Notes: generated from the sequence alone by a model not told the origin. A stretch of 42,240 bases of DNA from Paenibacillus pinistramenti (GCF_005869875.1 NZ_VAWG01000026.1:1-42240), one strand, 5' to 3'; shown: positions 25,797-35,830, counted from the first letter of the stretch. Numbers and translations are program-made.

Positions 25797-25912
25797 GCAG
25801 TCGGATTGGGATCCGGCCGCTGTTATCCTGGGATAATTTGAATTAGATTAAATTGGGATTATCCAAGGATAAAGGCGAACACTTCGTTCCTCCACCCAAT
25901 TCCGACTGCTGT
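25797..25912 (+). repeat. Structured repeat copy A (purF-purM spacer)
   Basis: Outer arms GCAGTCGGATTGGG (25797-25810) and CCCAATTCCGACTGC (25898-25912) enclose the shared motif CCGCTGTT, a 15-bp hairpin with one mismatch (TTATCCTGGGATAAT from 25823 against ATTATCCAAGGATAA ending at 25872), and the shared AAAGGCG. The order and spacing match copies B and C although the stem sequences differ. Confidence 0.65.
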
Positions 25913-25925
25913 CGCTCCCGCGCTC

Positions 25926-26063
25926 AGCTTTTCTTTTGGCAGCTGCGCTCCGCTGCCTGATCGCGAGGCCCCATTTGTTTTCAAATGGGGCCTTACAGAA
26001 AAGCGGCGGCTCGCTGCTAACGCCCCGCTCGCCCGGTATTTCATGCCGGTAAGTATTTACCGG
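25926..26063. repeat. Further inverted repeats in the purF-purM spacer
   Basis: AGCTTTTCT and AGAAAAGC form outer arms around a GGCAG/CTGCC stem and a long perfect hairpin, AGGCCCCATTTG-TTTT-CAAATGGGGCCT. A second hairpin GCCGGTAA-GTA-TTACCGGC lies at about 26043-26061. A minus-strand frame runs through 25848-26231, but it mirrors the repeats and lacks a ribosome site. Confidence 0.6.
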
Positions 26064-26156
26064 CTGAAAGAGCTGCGGGCAGCGCGGCTGCGCTCTCCCG
26101 CTGCCTCGCACATCAGTTGGGATGCGGGGGAGAGTGGGTAAACATGGTGCATAGCG

Positions 26157-26315
26157 CAGGGGCGAAAAGAATCTGTAGAAGCGCAGCATTCGCCTGAAAG
26201 CTTTCCGAAGGAAAGCTTTCATCGGAAGCATAGGCGTCTTCGGATTTCTTCATTGTTAGTTCATTAAGAGGAAATCCGAAGACAACAGCGATCGAAAGAT
26301 TTTTCGCCCCGCAGC
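26157..26315 (-). repeat. Structured repeat copy B (purF-purM spacer), opposite orientation
   Basis: The outer arms are 26159-26174 and 26297-26310 (GGGGCGAAAA...TTTTCGCCCC). Inside are two hairpins: GAAAGCTTTCC-GAA-GGAAAGCTTTC (26196-26220) within CGCCT/AGGCG, and TCTTCGGATTTC/GAAATCCGAAGA (26237-26282). The predicted fold is a three-way junction. On the minus strand the order is GGGGCGAA, CGCTGTT, stem, loop, stem, GACGCC, as in copy C. Confidence 0.75.
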
Positions 26316-26350
26316 GGTTCCCGCACCCTCTTCAGTGAATCTTCCTCGAA

Positions 26351-27829
26351 TCAGCACCCGCACCCGAACTGCTCCTCGCCCCCGAAATCCGTCTGCGTCG
26401 GATAGTCGTTATCAAAGCAGGCCATGCACAGGCCGCCTTTGTAGTCGGTGACATTGCCGCCGCCAACGGCTTCGACAAGGCCTTCCGGACTGAGGAAGGA
26501 CAAGGAGTCGGCGTTGATCTCCCTGCAGATTTCGTCGATCGTTTTGTAGGAAGCGATCAGCTCCCTGCGATCCGGCGTGTCGATGCCGTAGAAGCAGGGA
26601 TTTTTAAAGGGAGGAGACGTAATGCGCACATGCACCTCGGTGGCGCCGGCCTCGCGCAGCAGGTTGACGATGCGGCGCGAGGTCGTGCCGCGGACGATGG
26701 AGTCGTCGATCATGACAACCCGTTTGCCTTCAACGACGCGGCGCACGGCGCTGAGCTTCATTTTGACGCCCTGCTCGCGCAGCTCCTGGCTCGGCTGGAT
26801 GAAGGTCCGGCCGGTGTATTTATTTTTGATGAGTCCAAGCTCGTAGGAAATGCCGGTCTGCTCAGCGTAGCCGATTGCGGCGGAGATGCTGGAGTCCGGA
26901 ACGCCGGTTACGACGTCAGCGTCAATGAAGGATTCCAAGGCCATACGCTGGCCCATCCGTTTACGGGCCGAATGCAGGTTCGAGCCGTTCATGTCGCTGT
27001 CCGGACGGGCAAAATAGATGTACTCCATCGCGCACAGCGCCTTGCGCTGCGGCTCGGCAAAACGGTCTTCATGCAGACCGTCAGCGTCCAGCACCAGCAG
27101 CTCGCCCGGCTGGATGTCACGGATGATTTCGGCGCCGACGATTTCGAATGCGCAGGTCTCCGATGAGAACAGATAAGCGTCGCCCAGGCGGCCCATCGAC
27201 AGCGGGCGCAGACCATTTGGGTCGGAAGCGACAATCAGCTTGTCGTTGGTGAGCAGCAGAAAGGCAAAGCCGCCAACGATTTGGCGGAACGCGTCCTTCG
27301 CCGCTTCAACGAGCGGTTTCTTGGATCTGGCGATCAGATGCGCCACAACCTCGGTGTCACTGGTCGTCTGAAAAATCGACCCGCTCTCCTCCAGCTCCCG
27401 CCGGATCTTCGGCGCGTTGACGATATTCCCGTTGGTAGCCACCGCCAGGTCGCCGTCGCGGTACTTGAACACCAGCGGTTGCGCGTTCGCCAGGCGGCTG
27501 TCGCCGCTCGTGGAGTAGCGCACATGGCCAATGGAGAGGCTGCCGGTGAGCGAAGCGAGACGGTCTTTGTCGAAGACCTCTTTTACAAGCCCCATGCCTC
27601 TGTGATAGTGAAATTCCTTACCGTCGGTGACGCACATGCCCGCGCTTTCTTCCCCGCGGTGCTGCAGAGCGTGAAGCCCGTAATAAGACAAGGAGGCGGC
27701 CTCCGGATGTCCGAAGACCCCGAAGACGCCGCATTCCTCTTTCAGCGTGTCAAAAATATCATTTGGGCCCGTGCCCTGGTTGTAATAGTCGCCTGTCCAA
27801 AGCTTATTCTGCTTTATTTCATCCGACAT
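26351..27829 (-). CDS. purF: Amidophosphoribosyltransferase
   Basis: Catalyses the committed step, PRPP plus glutamine to phosphoribosylamine. As in Bacillus, a propeptide of about 33 residues precedes the nucleophilic Cys ([15 protein letters not shown]), which must be exposed by self-cleavage. Glutaminase landmarks are [13 protein letters not shown] and [11 protein letters not shown]; the PRPP loop is [18 protein letters not shown]. Cysteines for a 4Fe-4S cluster are [11 protein letters not shown] and the terminal FGCGC, together with the Cys in [10 protein letters not shown]. 492 residues. It overlaps the end of purL by 16 bases. Confidence 0.96.
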   Translation of the reverse strand: MSDEIKQNKLWTGDYYNQGTGPNDIFDTLKEECGVFGVFGHPEAASLSYYGLHALQHRGEESAGMCVTDGKEFHYHRGMGLVKEVFDKDRLASLTGSLSIGHVRYSTSGDSRLANAQPLVFKYRDGDLAVATNGNIVNAPKIRRELEESGSIFQTTSDTEVVAHLIARSKKPLVEAAKDAFRQIVGGFAFLLLTNDKLIVASDPNGLRPLSMGRLGDAYLFSSETCAFEIVGAEIIRDIQPGELLVLDADGLHEDRFAEPQRKALCAMEYIYFARPDSDMNGSNLHSARKRMGQRMALESFIDADVVTGVPDSSISAAIGYAEQTGISYELGLIKNKYTGRTFIQPSQELREQGVKMKLSAVRRVVEGKRVVMIDDSIVRGTTSRRIVNLLREAGATEVHVRITSPPFKNPCFYGIDTPDRRELIASYKTIDEICREINADSLSFLSPEGLVEAVGGGNVTDYKGGLCMACFDNDYPTQTDFGGEEQFGCGC

Positions 27830-30060
27830 GGAATCGCTTCCTCCCAGACCTGCTTCAAACCTTCAACTGGTTTGTTCAAGGCCGAAACGCTGTTGATTTC
27901 AATCTCCAAGCTGGTTCCTTCTACGCGTCCGATTACAGCCGCCGGCACGCCTTGGCCGGCAATATATTGTTCGAGCTCCTCCGCCTTGTCAGCGGAAGCC
28001 GTCAGCAGGATGCGGGACTGCGATTCGCTGAACAGCAGATGGTCCGGGCGAAGTCCGCCGGATTCCAAAGCGATCTTGGCACCAACAGAGCCGCTGATGC
28101 AGGACTCAGCCAATGCGGCAGCCAGACCGCCTTCAGACAGGTCATGCGCCGAGCTGACCAGCCCTTTTTGAATAGAAGCAAGTACGGTCCCGAGCAGCTT
28201 CTTCTCCGTATCCAGATCCAATACCGGAGGACGTCCTTCGGTTACGCCGTGCACAACCGCCTGGAATTCGCTGCCGCCAAGCTCCGCTTTCGTTTCGCCC
28301 AGCAGGAAAATGACGTCGCCCTCCTGTTTGAAGCCCTGTGTGGTGATGTGGTCTACATCGTGCACTAGACCTACCATGCCGACAACCGGTGTCGGGTAAA
28401 TCGCGCCTTTGGCATTTTCGTTGTACAGGCTGACGTTGCCACCGATGACCGGCGTTTCCAGCACGCGGCAGGCTTCAGCCATGCCGTCTACCGCTTTTTC
28501 CATCTGCCAGAAAATATCCGGTTTCTCCGGGCTGCCGAAGTTCAGGTTATCCGTGATTGCCAGCGGCTCAGCGCCGGAGCAGACGATGTTGCGCGCCGCT
28601 TCACTTACTGCGATCCGTCCGCCCACCTCAGGGTCGAGATACACAAAACGTCCGTTGCAGTCCGTCGTCATCGCTAACGCTTTGCGCGTTCCGCCTACCG
28701 TAACTACCGCTGCGTCCGAACCCGGACGAACCGCCGTGCTGGTGCGCACCATGTAATCATATTGCTCGTAGACCCATCTTTTGCTGGCTACGGACGGGGA
28801 ACCGAGCACCTGCTCGAGGGCTGCTCCCAAATCTTTGACCTCTGCATAACGGGTGGTGTCTACATTCTCATTCTCTGTATAGTAAGCCGGTACAGTGGAT
28901 GGCTTGTTGTAAATCGGGCATTCGTCAACGAGCGCCGTCACCGGCATGTCGCCGACGATTTCACCGTGATGGTACAGCTTCAAGCGGCCGTCATCGGTCA
29001 CTTTGCCAACCTTGGCACAAATAACGCCCCAGCGGTCAAAAATTTCTCTCGCCTGCGCTTCATCCTTCGGCTCCACGACAAACAGCATGCGCTCCTGGGA
29101 CTCGGACAGCATCATTTCGTAAGCCGTCATGCCCTCTTCGCGCTGCGGCACCTGATCCAGATAAAGCTCCAGACCGTTGCCCGCTTTACTTGCCATTTCC
29201 GCACTGGAGCACGTCAGGCCCGCAGCGCCCATATCCTGAATGCCGAGCACGATGCCGGTGTCAATCAGCTCCAGGCAAGCTTCCATAACGAGCTTCTCCA
29301 TAAACGGATCGCCGACTTGCACCGCTGTCCGCTTCGCTTCGGACTCCTCCGTCAATTCCTCGGATGCAAACGTTGCGCCGTGGATGCCGTCGCGGCCGGT
29401 TGGAGGTCCCACGTAGAACACCGGGTTGCCAACGCCTTTGGCGACGCCGCGCTGGATTTTGTCATGGTCGATCAGACCTACGCACATCGCGTTAACAAGC
29501 GGGTTGCCTTCATAACTTTCATCAAAAACCACTTCGCCCCCGACTGTCGGGATGCCGATACAGTTGCCGTAACCGGCGATGCCGGAAACGACATGCTCGA
29601 ACAAATATTTCACGCGGTCGCTCTCCAGCCTGCCGAAACGCAGGGAGTTAAGAGATGCAATCGGTCTTGCGCCCATGGAAAAAATATCGCGGATTATGCC
29701 GCCCACGCCTGTCGCCGCGCCTTGGTATGGCTCAACGGCCGAAGGGTGGTTGTGGCTTTCAATTTTGAATACAACAGCCTGATTATCGCCGATGTCCACG
29801 ATGCCCGCGCCTTCGCCCGGTCCCATGAGGACGCGCGGCCCGTCTACCGGGAAGCGTCTCAGCAGCGGCTTCGAGTTCTTGTAAGCACAGTGTTCGGACC
29901 ACATGACGCTGAACACGCCAATTTCCGTATAGTTTGGTTTCCGGCCGAGAAAACCGCAGATCAGCTCATATTCGCTGTCAGAAACGCCCATTTGTTTGTA
30001 AATTTGCTGCTCGGCGATTTGCTCCGCCGTCGGCTCTTTAGCGGATAGTTGCTGCGTCAT
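27814..30060 (-). CDS. purL: FGAM synthase large subunit
   Basis: The ATP-dependent synthetase subunit of the PurSQL complex, which amidates FGAR to FGAM. At 748 residues it is the small type that needs separate PurS and PurQ. Conserved segments are [60 protein letters not shown] and [16 protein letters not shown], and it ends with [18 protein letters not shown]. It overlaps purQ by 23 bases and purF by 16, so translation is probably coupled along the operon. Confidence 0.96.
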   Translation of the reverse strand: MTQQLSAKEPTAEQIAEQQIYKQMGVSDSEYELICGFLGRKPNYTEIGVFSVMWSEHCAYKNSKPLLRRFPVDGPRVLMGPGEGAGIVDIGDNQAVVFKIESHNHPSAVEPYQGAATGVGGIIRDIFSMGARPIASLNSLRFGRLESDRVKYLFEHVVSGIAGYGNCIGIPTVGGEVVFDESYEGNPLVNAMCVGLIDHDKIQRGVAKGVGNPVFYVGPPTGRDGIHGATFASEELTEESEAKRTAVQVGDPFMEKLVMEACLELIDTGIVLGIQDMGAAGLTCSSAEMASKAGNGLELYLDQVPQREEGMTAYEMMLSESQERMLFVVEPKDEAQAREIFDRWGVICAKVGKVTDDGRLKLYHHGEIVGDMPVTALVDECPIYNKPSTVPAYYTENENVDTTRYAEVKDLGAALEQVLGSPSVASKRWVYEQYDYMVRTSTAVRPGSDAAVVTVGGTRKALAMTTDCNGRFVYLDPEVGGRIAVSEAARNIVCSGAEPLAITDNLNFGSPEKPDIFWQMEKAVDGMAEACRVLETPVIGGNVSLYNENAKGAIYPTPVVGMVGLVHDVDHITTQGFKQEGDVIFLLGETKAELGGSEFQAVVHGVTEGRPPVLDLDTEKKLLGTVLASIQKGLVSSAHDLSEGGLAAALAESCISGSVGAKIALESGGLRPDHLLFSESQSRILLTASADKAEELEQYIAGQGVPAAVIGRVEGTSLEIEINSVSALNKPVEGLKQVWEEAIPCRMK

Positions 30061-30727
30061 GTTGATCCCTCCATGCTTTCAAAATAGATGTGAACATCCG
30101 TTTGCCGTCCTCGCTGCCCAGCAGCGTATTCACTGCGCGCTCCGGATGGGGCATCATGCCGACCACGTTGCCGCGTTCGTTCGAAATTCCGGCAATGTCG
30201 GACAAAGATCCGTTCGGGTTGCTCGCATAAGTAAAAATAATCTGCTTGTTCGCTTTCAGGCTCGCAAGCGTAGCTTCGTCGCAGTAGTAGTTGCCTTCGC
30301 CGTGAGCGATCGGAATCGTAATTTCTTCCCCCTGCGCGTAATCCACGGTAAAAGGATTGCTGTTGTTCTCCACGCGCAGCACCACGTCGTGGCAGAGGAA
30401 TTTCAGGGACGTGTTGCGGAGCAGCGTGCCCGGCAGCAAGCCGGCTTCGGTCAAGATCTGGAATCCGTTGCAGATGCCCAGGACGTATTTTCCCTGCTCA
30501 GCCGCTTTGGCGACTTCCGCCATTACCGGAGCAAATCGGGAAATCGCGCCGCAGCGCAGATAATCGCCGTAAGAGAAGCCGCCCGGCACCAAAATGCAGT
30601 CATAAGCGGACAGGTCGGTTGCCGTATGCCAAACATAATCCACCGGCTCACCCAGCACCTCTTCTACAGCTTTATAGCAGTCAATATCACAGTTGGAACC
30701 CGGAAACACAAGTACAGCAAATTTCAT
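30038..30727 (-). CDS. purQ: FGAM synthase glutaminase subunit
   Basis: The class I glutamine amidotransferase subunit that feeds ammonia to PurL. The 229-residue product starts [18 protein letters not shown]. The nucleophilic Cys is in [19 protein letters not shown], the His and Glu of the triad are in [11 protein letters not shown], and the oxyanion segment is [16 protein letters not shown]. It begins 5 bases after the purS stop and overlaps purL. All catalytic residues are present. Confidence 0.96.
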   Translation of the reverse strand: MKFAVLVFPGSNCDIDCYKAVEEVLGEPVDYVWHTATDLSAYDCILVPGGFSYGDYLRCGAISRFAPVMAEVAKAAEQGKYVLGICNGFQILTEAGLLPGTLLRNTSLKFLCHDVVLRVENNSNPFTVDYAQGEEITIPIAHGEGNYYCDEATLASLKANKQIIFTYASNPNGSLSDIAGISNERGNVVGMMPHPERAVNTLLGSEDGKRMFTSILKAWRDQHDAATIR

Positions 30728-30732
30728 GGCGG

Positions 30733-30978
30733 TTAGCCCTCCAATTCAAAGCGATAGTCTTCCACGACTGTGTTGGCCAGCAGCTTTTCGCACATCGTTT
30801 TGACGCGGGCTTCCGCTTCCGCGCGGTCCGCAGTGTCGAGCGTCAGTTCCATATACTTGCCGATACGGGCACTTTCAACCTCGCCGAAGCCCATGGAATG
30901 CAGCGCGCCTTGAACGGCAACCCCCTGCGGGTCGAGTACGCTTTGCTTGATGGTGACGTATACCTTTGCTTTTAACAT
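30733..30978 (-). CDS. purS: FGAM synthase subunit PurS
   Basis: A small structural subunit (81 residues) that joins PurL to PurQ and is needed for ammonia channelling. It starts [19 protein letters not shown], with the family core [21 protein letters not shown] and the C-terminal [17 protein letters not shown]. The ATG at 30978 is chosen by alignment to the family; AGGAGG lies upstream at a rather long spacing (about 12 bases). It is preceded by the 266-bp spacer that carries structured repeat copy C. Confidence 0.93.
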   Translation of the reverse strand: MLKAKVYVTIKQSVLDPQGVAVQGALHSMGFGEVESARIGKYMELTLDTADRAEAEARVKTMCEKLLANTVVEDYRFELEG

Positions 30979-31057
30979 GGGTTTTTGGTTCCTCCTAGAG
31001 AGTGGGATTATTTTAAAAAGATTGCTATTGATGCTGCCTATGTTGCGCATGGGCTGC

Positions 31058-31170
31058 GGGGCGAATGGTCTTACAACCGCTGTTGCTCCTGAATTTTTCT
31101 TATTCTATTAAGGTGGTTAAAATTCGGGAGCAAAGGCGGACGCTTACGCTTTTTCAGAATCACTTGCCCC
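31058..31170 (+). repeat. Structured repeat copy C (purC-purS spacer)
   Basis: GGGGCGAA (31058-31065) and TTGCCCC (31164-31170) are the outer arms. The 15-bp hairpin TTGCTCCTGAATTTT/AAAATTCGGGAGCAA (31083-31097 with 31119-31133) follows the shared CCGCTGTT and is followed by the shared AAAGGCG. The stem differs from copy B at several paired positions while keeping the pairing. The second hairpin of copy B is shortened here. Orientation is opposite to the pur transcript. Confidence 0.72.
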
Positions 31171-31244
31171 TCCGCCAGATACGGCGTGCCGGGTGCAGCT
31201 TTTTCAAATAATTGGGGTGATACGGCAGTCTAGCAACGCGAATC

Positions 31245-32138
31245 CTAGTTAAGCTCTTCCCCCGTCAGACGGCGGTAGATTTCGCGGTAGCGGTTGGTAG
31301 TCTCCTGCACGACAAGCGGCGGCAGCGGCTCGGGTGCGCTGTTCATGTCCCAGTCGGAGTTGGCCAGGTATGTGCGCACCGGTTCCTTGTCCATACTGTC
31401 AATATCGATGTCGAGCACATAGTTTTCCTTGGCCCAGAAGCGGGAGGCGTCCGGGGTGAACATCTCGTCGATGACGATCAGTTTGCCGTCCAGCAGGCCG
31501 AATTCCAGCTTGCAATCCGCAAGGAGAATATCGCGTTCCTCGCAGTAGTCGCGGACGTAGGCGTAGAGCTCGAGCGTGCGGTCACGCAGCTGTTCGGCGA
31601 GTTCCCGGCCGACGAGTTCGGTCATTTTCTCAAAAGAAATGTCCTCGTCATGCCCGACGTCGTTCTTGGCAGCAGGCGTGAAGATCGGCGCTTCCAGCTT
31701 GCTGTTCTTGCGCAGGCCCTCCGGCAGCTTGATGCCGTTGACCTCGCCTGTTGTCTCATATTGGCGCCAGCCGCCGCCGGTCACGTAACCGCGCACCACG
31801 CATTCAATGTCGATGCGCTCCGCTTTGCGGGTCACCATGATGCGGTTTCTGAGCAGCTCTTTGTCCTTAACGACGTCGCCCAGCAAATCCACATCGGTAT
31901 GAACAACATGGTTCTCCATAATGTCCTTGGTGCGCTCGAACCAGAAAGCGCTCAGCCGGTTGAGCACATTGCCTTTGTCCGGAACCGCCGGATCCAAAAT
32001 GTAGTCAAACGCCGAAATGCGGTCGGTGACAACGATGAGATAATGCTCGCCAAGATCATAAAGCTCTCTGACTTTCCCCTTGTAAATCAGCGGCAGATCT
32101 ATCAGATCCACGGCCGTCGAAATCGCGGTTGCTGCCAA
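31245..32138 (-). CDS. purC: SAICAR synthetase
   Basis: Joins aspartate to CAIR with ATP to give SAICAR. The 297-residue product shows PLIYKGKVRELYDLG near residue 17 (nucleotide-binding loop), VTDRISAFDYI, ECVVRGYVTGGGWRQY, LADCKLEFGLLDG and IDEMFTPDASRFW. At this length it is of the longer type, closer to the yeast/actinobacterial form than to the 241-residue B. subtilis protein. The start is TTG about 9 bases after AAAGGAG. The 145-bp gap to purB contains no gene. Confidence 0.94.
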   Translation of the reverse strand: MAATAISTAVDLIDLPLIYKGKVRELYDLGEHYLIVVTDRISAFDYILDPAVPDKGNVLNRLSAFWFERTKDIMENHVVHTDVDLLGDVVKDKELLRNRIMVTRKAERIDIECVVRGYVTGGGWRQYETTGEVNGIKLPEGLRKNSKLEAPIFTPAAKNDVGHDEDISFEKMTELVGRELAEQLRDRTLELYAYVRDYCEERDILLADCKLEFGLLDGKLIVIDEMFTPDASRFWAKENYVLDIDIDSMDKEPVRTYLANSDWDMNSAPEPLPPLVVQETTNRYREIYRRLTGEELN

Positions 32139-32283
32139 GTAAGCCCTCTCCTTTGTCCGCCTGCTGCAGCGGGTTATCTATTCCAAAAAATTAATGGGTC
32201 ACGCCCCGCGGATCAACCGCAGGTTACGCCCCGGTTAACTCCTTGTTCTCGTTTAGAACGGATTGTTCAAAAGCAGCTAAAGA

Positions 32284-33582
32284 TCAGTCATTCAAGCCCA
32301 ATCTTGTAAAAATCGTATCCACATGCTTCAAATGCCATGCTGGATTAAACGCGTCGTCGATCTCCTCTGCGCTCAGCACCTCGGTAATCGCTGGCGTGTC
32401 TGCGATAATATCGCGGAACTGACGCTGTGTTTCCCAAGCCTGCATCGCCAGCGGCTGCACGGTGTCGTACGCCTGCTCGCGGCTGAAGCCTTTGTCGATC
32501 AGCTTCGTCATGACGCGGCCGGAGAATGGAACCCCGAAGGTACGCTCCATGTTGCGTTTCATGTTCTCAGGGAACACGGTCAGGTTCTTCACGATGTTGC
32601 CGAAGCGGTTCAGCATATAGTTGAGCAGCATCGTTGCGTCCGGCAGAATGACGCGTTCTGCAGAGGAGTGCGAGATGTCGCGTTCATGCCAGAGCGTCAC
32701 ATTTTCGTAAGCCGTCAGCATATGCCCGCGGATGACGCGGGACAAGCCGGAAATGTTCTCGCAGCCAATCGGATTACGTTTGTGCGGCATGGCGGAAGAA
32801 CCTTTTTGACCTTTAGCAAAAGCTTCCTCCACCTCGCGGAACTCACTCTTCTGGAGAGCGCGGATTTCAGTCGCGAACTTGTCCAGCGACGTTGCGATCA
32901 GAGCCAGCGTTGCCATGTATTCGGCGTGGCGGTCACGCTGCAGCGTCTGCGTCGAGATCGGCGCCGGAGAAGTGCCCAGCTTGCGGCATACAAATTCTTC
33001 AACAAACGGGTCGATGTTGGCGTAAGTGCCGACAGCGCCGGAGATTTTTCCGAACTGGACGTTGTTCGCCGCATGGCGGAAGCGCTCCAGATTCCGTTTC
33101 ATTTCTTCATGCCACAGGGCCATCTTGAGGCCGAAAGTAGTCGGTTCAGCGTGAACGCCGTGCGTGCGGCCCATCATTGGGGTATTTTTATAAGCGATTG
33201 CTTTATTACGTAAAATTTCAATGAAGTTAAGGATATCCTTCTCCAGGATTTCGTTGGCCTGCTTGAGCAGGTAGCCCAGCGCTGTGTCTACAACGTCCGT
33301 AGAAGTCAGTCCGTAGTGCACCCACTTGCGCTCTTGGCCCAGACTTTCGGAAACGGCACGCGTAAACGCGATCACGTCATGGCGGGTTTCCTGTTCGATT
33401 TCATAAATGCGGTCAATATCGAATTTGGCATTGGCCCGGAGTGCCGCTGTATCTTCCTTCGGAATAACGCCGAGCTCGGCCCAGGCTTCACAGGCGCAAA
33501 GCTCGACTTCCAGCCACGCCTGGAATTTGTTCTGCTCCGTCCAGATGGCTCTCATTTCGGGTCTGCTGTAACGTTCAATCAT
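32284..33582 (-). CDS. purB: Adenylosuccinate lyase
   Basis: Cleaves SAICAR to AICAR and fumarate, and adenylosuccinate to AMP and fumarate, so it serves both IMP and AMP synthesis. The 432-residue product starts [20 protein letters not shown]. The fumarase/lyase signature with the catalytic Ser is [36 protein letters not shown] and [16 protein letters not shown] are also conserved. The ATG follows TTGGAGGAA and overlaps the purK stop (ATGA). Confidence 0.97.
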   Translation of the reverse strand: MIERYSRPEMRAIWTEQNKFQAWLEVELCACEAWAELGVIPKEDTAALRANAKFDIDRIYEIEQETRHDVIAFTRAVSESLGQERKWVHYGLTSTDVVDTALGYLLKQANEILEKDILNFIEILRNKAIAYKNTPMMGRTHGVHAEPTTFGLKMALWHEEMKRNLERFRHAANNVQFGKISGAVGTYANIDPFVEEFVCRKLGTSPAPISTQTLQRDRHAEYMATLALIATSLDKFATEIRALQKSEFREVEEAFAKGQKGSSAMPHKRNPIGCENISGLSRVIRGHMLTAYENVTLWHERDISHSSAERVILPDATMLLNYMLNRFGNIVKNLTVFPENMKRNMERTFGVPFSGRVMTKLIDKGFSREQAYDTVQPLAMQAWETQRQFRDIIADTPAITEVLSAEEIDDAFNPAWHLKHVDTIFTRLGLND

Positions 33583-34907
33583 CGTTGTTGATTCCTCCAA
33601 ATATTGGTTTGCTGTATCCAGTCCAGCCCCTGCTGGACGTCTTGGCATAACAGGTTGATGTGGCCCATTTTCCGTTTCGGGGCCGATCCGCTTTTGCCGT
33701 ATAAATGAACCTTTGGCACGACGCCGTCTGCAGGGTTCAGCCACGCGCCATCCGCCGTCCGTTCTATGACCTGCTCCAGATGCTCGCCCAGCACGTTGAC
33801 CATCACAACCGGTGTCAGCAGCTTTGCTTCGCCCAGCGGAAGGTTACACACCGCCCGAACATGCTGCTCAAACTGCGAGGTTGTGCAGGCTTCCATCGTG
33901 TAGTGTCCCGAGTTATGCGGACGCGGCGCCAGCTCGTTGACATAGATCTGTCCGTCAGCCGTCAGGAACATCTCTACCGCCAGCAGGCCGACAGCGCCCA
34001 GCGATTCCGCAATCCGTGATGCCAGCTCCTCGGCGTGAGCCTGAATGTCTGCCGCAGCCCGTGCCGGAACGATGGAAGCATGTAAAATATTATCGACGTG
34101 AATATTCTCTGCCGCCGGAAAAGTCTTGATCTCCCCGCGCGGACTCCGCGCCGCGATCACGGACAGCTCCTTCTCGAACTTGATGAACTGTTCGAGCACC
34201 AGCTCCGCTCCGCCCCGGCTGAGCGTCGCGTAGGCCTCCGCGATTTCGTCCTCGCTGCGGATGACCCACTGGCCTTTCCCGTCGTAGCCTCCGGTCGCCG
34301 TCTTCAGCACGCTCGGAATGCCGAGCCTGCCCACTGCTTCCCGCAGCTCAGCTTCGCTGCGGATTTCCGCGTACGGCGCGACCTGCACGCCTGCCGCTTC
34401 AATGGCCCGCTTCTCACGCAGGCGGTGCTGCGTGGTGTAGAGCAGCCCGCTGCCCTGCGGAACCGAGGACAGCTCCTCCAAGAGCGCCGCGACTTCGGAA
34501 TCGACATTCTCGAACTCGTACGTAATGACGTCCGCCCGCTGCGCCAGCTCGCGGGCCGCCTCCTTGTCGCTGTATGCCGCGACAATCTGATCCGCCACCT
34601 GCCCGCACGGGCTGTCCGGTGTCGGATCGAGCGTCACGAACCGGTACCCCAGGTTCGTGCCCGCCAAGGCCATCATGCGGCCAAGCTGGCCGCCGCCGAG
34701 CAGCCCGATCGCAGCTCCGGGCTTCACAGCCTGCTGCTCTGCGCTGAATTCCGCGCCAATCCCGCTCTCCAGGCCGGTCTGCTTCCCTGCGCTCTGCATC
34801 TCTGCACTCCGCTGCTCTCCAGCCTGCTGCTCACGCCCGTGCCCGGCTCCCGTCAAGACCTGTCCGTCATTTCCCTGTCCTGCTCCTCCGCTATGTAACC
34901 CGCTCAC
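33579..34907 (-). CDS. purK: N5-carboxyaminoimidazole ribonucleotide synthase
   Basis: An ATP-grasp enzyme that carboxylates AIR with bicarbonate to N5-CAIR, the substrate of PurE. The conserved fold begins at [20 protein letters not shown], with [35 protein letters not shown] and [19 protein letters not shown]. The GTG at 34907 (overlapping the purE stop, GTGA) gives 442 residues with about 60 extra residues of Gly/Ala/Gln/Glu-rich sequence that the family lacks. An ATG at 34799 with GGAG seven bases upstream is an alternative start. The enzyme call is firm; the N-terminus is uncertain. Confidence 0.93.
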   Translation of the reverse strand: MSGLHSGGAGQGNDGQVLTGAGHGREQQAGEQRSAEMQSAGKQTGLESGIGAEFSAEQQAVKPGAAIGLLGGGQLGRMMALAGTNLGYRFVTLDPTPDSPCGQVADQIVAAYSDKEAARELAQRADVITYEFENVDSEVAALLEELSSVPQGSGLLYTTQHRLREKRAIEAAGVQVAPYAEIRSEAELREAVGRLGIPSVLKTATGGYDGKGQWVIRSEDEIAEAYATLSRGGAELVLEQFIKFEKELSVIAARSPRGEIKTFPAAENIHVDNILHASIVPARAAADIQAHAEELASRIAESLGAVGLLAVEMFLTADGQIYVNELAPRPHNSGHYTMEACTTSQFEQHVRAVCNLPLGEAKLLTPVVMVNVLGEHLEQVIERTADGAWLNPADGVVPKVHLYGKSGSAPKRKMGHINLLCQDVQQGLDWIQQTNIWRNQQR

Positions 34908-35404
34908 AGCTTCACCTGCTCCAGCTCAGCGCCGCTTTCCAGCACTTCGTCTTTAATACGATCGCGGCGGGCCTGGACCTTCGCGCTCAGCTCAGGGTCA
35001 AACGCGCCGAGAATCTGTGCCGCAAGCAGCCCCGCATTGGTCGCCCCGGCTTTGCCGATGGCCACGGTCGCAACCGGAATTCCGCCCGGCATCTGCACGA
35101 TGGACAGCAGGGAGTCTAATCCGTTCAAAGCCGCTGATTTAACCGGAACGCCAATAACCGGCAGCACAGTTTTGGCAGCTACCATCCCTGGAAGATGGGC
35201 CGCGCCTCCGGCTCCGGCTATAATGACTTTAATTCCGCGTTCCGCCGCTTGTTCGGCAAATTCAAACATCAAATCCGGGGTCCGGTGCGCGGAAACAACC
35301 TTTTTCTCATATGGAATTTCAAGCTCTTCAAGCACCACACATGCATGGCTCATGGTTTCCCAATCTGATTTGCTGCCCATGATCACAGCTACCTGCGCTG
35401 ACAT
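34904..35404 (-). CDS. purE: N5-CAIR mutase
   Basis: Converts N5-CAIR to CAIR; first gene of the operon. The 166-residue product starts [21 protein letters not shown], the phosphate-binding loop of class I PurE. The catalytic His is in [15 protein letters not shown], and [18 protein letters not shown] is the second signature. The ATG at 35404 follows GGGGAG; in-frame sequence further upstream is leader RNA. It is preceded by the riboswitch leader and overlaps purK. Confidence 0.96.
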   Translation of the reverse strand: MSAQVAVIMGSKSDWETMSHACVVLEELEIPYEKKVVSAHRTPDLMFEFAEQAAERGIKVIIAGAGGAAHLPGMVAAKTVLPVIGVPVKSAALNGLDSLLSIVQMPGGIPVATVAIGKAGATNAGLLAAQILGAFDPELSAKVQARRDRIKDEVLESGAELEQVKL

Positions 35405-35431
35405 CGTTTGACCTACTCCCCTCTTTATTTC

Positions 35432-35480
35432 AATAAAAAATCCGATATCTAGGAAAATACAACATTTTCGTGATATCGGA
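35432..35480 (-). terminator. Regulated terminator of the purE leader
   Basis: On the minus strand TCCGATATC and GATATCGGA form a perfect 9-bp stem followed by TTTTTT. Its 5' strand overlaps the sequence CGTAGTCCG that can pair instead with the aptamer's P1 region, so the two structures exclude each other. Confidence 0.88.
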
Positions 35481-35632
35481 CTACGCGGGCATGGACAAGT
35501 CAAAACAAGCCTTTCGTCTGGCCTCTCGCAGGACGAAAGTCGTTCTTCATTGAAATATAAGCCCTCGTAGTCCGAAAATTTACGGTTTTCAGGTAGAAAC
35601 TGCCGGGCCCTATTCCCGGCTTTATACGATAA
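35477..35632 (-). promoter_or_regulatory. Guanine-type purine riboswitch controlling the pur operon
   Basis: The minus strand shows the purine aptamer core. P1 pairs TCGTA (35625-35629) with TACGA. P2 is GCCGGG/CCCGGC (35602-35620). The junction GTTTCTACC is at 35592-35600. P3 has CTGAAAA/TTTTCGG enclosing CCGTAAA. GGACTACGA follows. The C in GACTA is the specificity base for guanine or hypoxanthine (U would mean adenine). The antiterminator pairs CGGACTACG (35566-35574) with CGTAGTCCG (35477-35485). When guanine binds, P1 is stabilised, the terminator forms and pur expression falls. This matches the known xpt/purE class. Confidence 0.93.
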
Positions 35633-35676
35633 TCGGCTATATAAGCATGGTAATAACCGCTGCTCTTCTATGAACA

Positions 35677-35705
35677 GTTTAACAATACCGGTCATGTCAT
35701 GTCAA
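35677..35705 (-). promoter_or_regulatory. Promoter of the purine operon
   Basis: On the minus strand a perfect TTGACA (35700-35705) is followed 17 bases later by TTAAAC (35677-35682), a weaker -10. It lies between the PurR boxes and the riboswitch. Confidence 0.65.
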
Positions 35706-35708
35706 CTT

Positions 35709-35752
35709 AAAACCGAACGTTCCTTTTTACACTTAATTAAACGTTCGTATTT
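35709..35752. promoter_or_regulatory. Pair of facing PurR boxes
   Basis: AAAACCGAACGTT (35709-35721) matches 12 of 13 positions of the PurBox AWWWCCGAACWWT. AACGTTCGTATTT (35740-35752) is a weaker copy in the opposite direction, with 18 bases between them. Paired inverted boxes just upstream of the -35 are the standard PurR operator of Bacillus pur operons. Confidence 0.8.
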
Positions 35753-35798
35753 ATCGCGAAAACAATGATAAAGCCTGGCTATTTTAGCCAGACAGCAA

Positions 35799-35830
35799 CA
35801 AAAAAAGGAATGCCTTCTGCAGGCATTCCT
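35799..35830 (-). terminator. Rho-independent terminator after the universal stress protein gene
   Basis: On the minus strand AGGAATGCC and GGCATTCCT form a perfect 9-bp stem with a 7-base loop followed by TTTTTT. Confidence 0.85.

Noticed and set aside
25848..26231. Minus-strand open frame of 127 codons in the purF-purM spacer
   Set aside because: It runs through several perfect hairpins, lacks a ribosome binding site and has a composition set by the repeats. The structure explains it better than coding does.
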